NCBI RefSeq assembly: GCF_900100605.1
Contig: NZ_FNCN01000019.1
Location: forward strand, 1-64,000
Length of the DNA: 64,000 nt
From: Sinosporangium album
GTDB taxonomy: Bacteria > Actinomycetota > Actinomycetes > Streptosporangiales > Streptosporangiaceae
Reading direction: 5' to 3'
A program made the position numbers and the translations under genes. The notes beneath the pieces were generated by a model. The model ran no database searches. It saw only the letters and a program-made list of their open reading frames with translations, and had not been told where the DNA came from. Within the stretch, counting starts at the first letter, position 1. Every line of letters starts with the position of its first letter. Shown here one piece after another: positions 63,633-64,000 of this stretch.

Positions 63633-64000
63633 GACCGCCGCACCACCGCCGATCCCACGGATCCGGGCCCGGCTGCGCGCTTACGCGGCGGGCGTGGACG
63701 CGGCCACGCCGGCGGGCCGCGATCGGGCCGCCGACGTGCTCCGCGCGGGGGCGATCGGCGGAGTGGTGCTCGGGCACTGGCTGGTCACGGCCTGGGACTT
63801 CACCGCGGAGGGCCACCTGGTGATGTCCAGCCCGCTCGCCTACCTGCCGGACCTGGCCCCGGTGTCGTGGGTGCTCCAGACCCTCGCCGTGTTCTTCTTC
63901 GTCGGCGGCCACGTGTCGGCGCGAAGCCTCCTCACCCTGCACGCGGACACCCGTGCGTGGCTGGGCGGGCGGATGGTCCGGCTGCTGCGGCCCGCCGTGC
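63622..64000 (+). CDS. Acyltransferase 3 family protein, 5' part (runs off the window)
   Basis: Only the first 126 codons are present. The start ETAAPPPIPRIRARLRAYAAGVDAATPAGRDRAADVLRAGAIGGVVLGHWLV and the second helix (VSWVLQTLAVFFFVGGHVSA) are typical of actinomycete membrane acyltransferases of the OafA type, which acylate sugars or lipids at the membrane. I chose the TTG at 63622 because GGAGG lies six bases before it and it overlaps the end of the upstream hydrolase gene. The remaining helices and any catalytic His lie outside the window. Confidence 0.8.
   Translation, partial: MSAETAAPPPIPRIRARLRAYAAGVDAATPAGRDRAADVLRAGAIGGVVLGHWLVTAWDFTAEGHLVMSSPLAYLPDLAPVSWVLQTLAVFFFVGGHVSARSLLTLHADTRAWLGGRMVRLLRPAV

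Overview
The window is very GC-rich with strong third-position GC bias, GTG/TTG starts and actinobacterial families throughout: XRE regulators with a DUF5753 part, DUF6879, an S8 peptidase, an LCP enzyme, DUF1023 and an HspR-type HAIR box. An actinomycete is certain. A Streptosporangiaceae-like genus (Nonomuraea/Microbispora relatives) is my best inference, partly because of the complete Entner-Doudoroff operon.

Layout. 1-1420: the end of an insertion sequence abuts a beheaded sensor kinase, followed by a small type I-E CRISPR array without cas genes. 1421-8800: FolP-like protein, LysR regulator, LytR-CpsA-Psr wall enzyme, a subtilisin-like protease with a small partner gene, and a phosphotransferase pseudogene. 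8839-19050: a patchwork. A drug-type ABC exporter is divergent from a tetR gene present as three pieces: a 5' fragment, a full copy and a 3' fragment. The gaps between the pieces hold two islands. Island 1 carries RidA, a WYL regulator and an IS200/IS605 element with TnpB. Island 2 carries a DUF6879 fusion, an XRE regulator, a frameshifted SAH-hydrolase-like gene and a Nudix hydrolase, with paired TTGCC repeats at both of its promoters.

19051-32070: core metabolism. A cysteine-poor ribosomal protein S4 gene and a DUF2470 protein share an iron-box-like intergenic region. A ROK repressor faces zwf-edd-glk-eda, the complete Entner-Doudoroff route. A GH13 glucosidase, an MsmK/UgpC-type ATPase, an ACT-domain protein and an aldo/keto reductase follow. 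32071-41241: a CHAP cell-wall hydrolase behind a c-di-AMP (ydaO/yuaA) riboswitch, an rmlB tail remnant, a second aldo/keto reductase, a LacI regulator, an FAD monooxygenase, class II DAHP synthase and thioredoxin.

41754-64000: a GPP34 protein with an amino-acid permease and an acetyltransferase, cydDC without cydAB, pentapeptide-repeat protein, secreted nuclease, membrane protein, ankyrin protein, HtrA protease, C39-like peptidase, a Fic protein behind a perfect palindrome, Lon behind a HAIR box, a NarL-type two-component pair, a DUF1023 hydrolase and the start of an acyltransferase.

The most unusual region is 10.5-19.0 kb. There the flanks of two separate gene islands carry duplicated ends of the same tetR gene, as expected from integration of circular DNA by short homology. 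No tRNA or rRNA gene was recognised.
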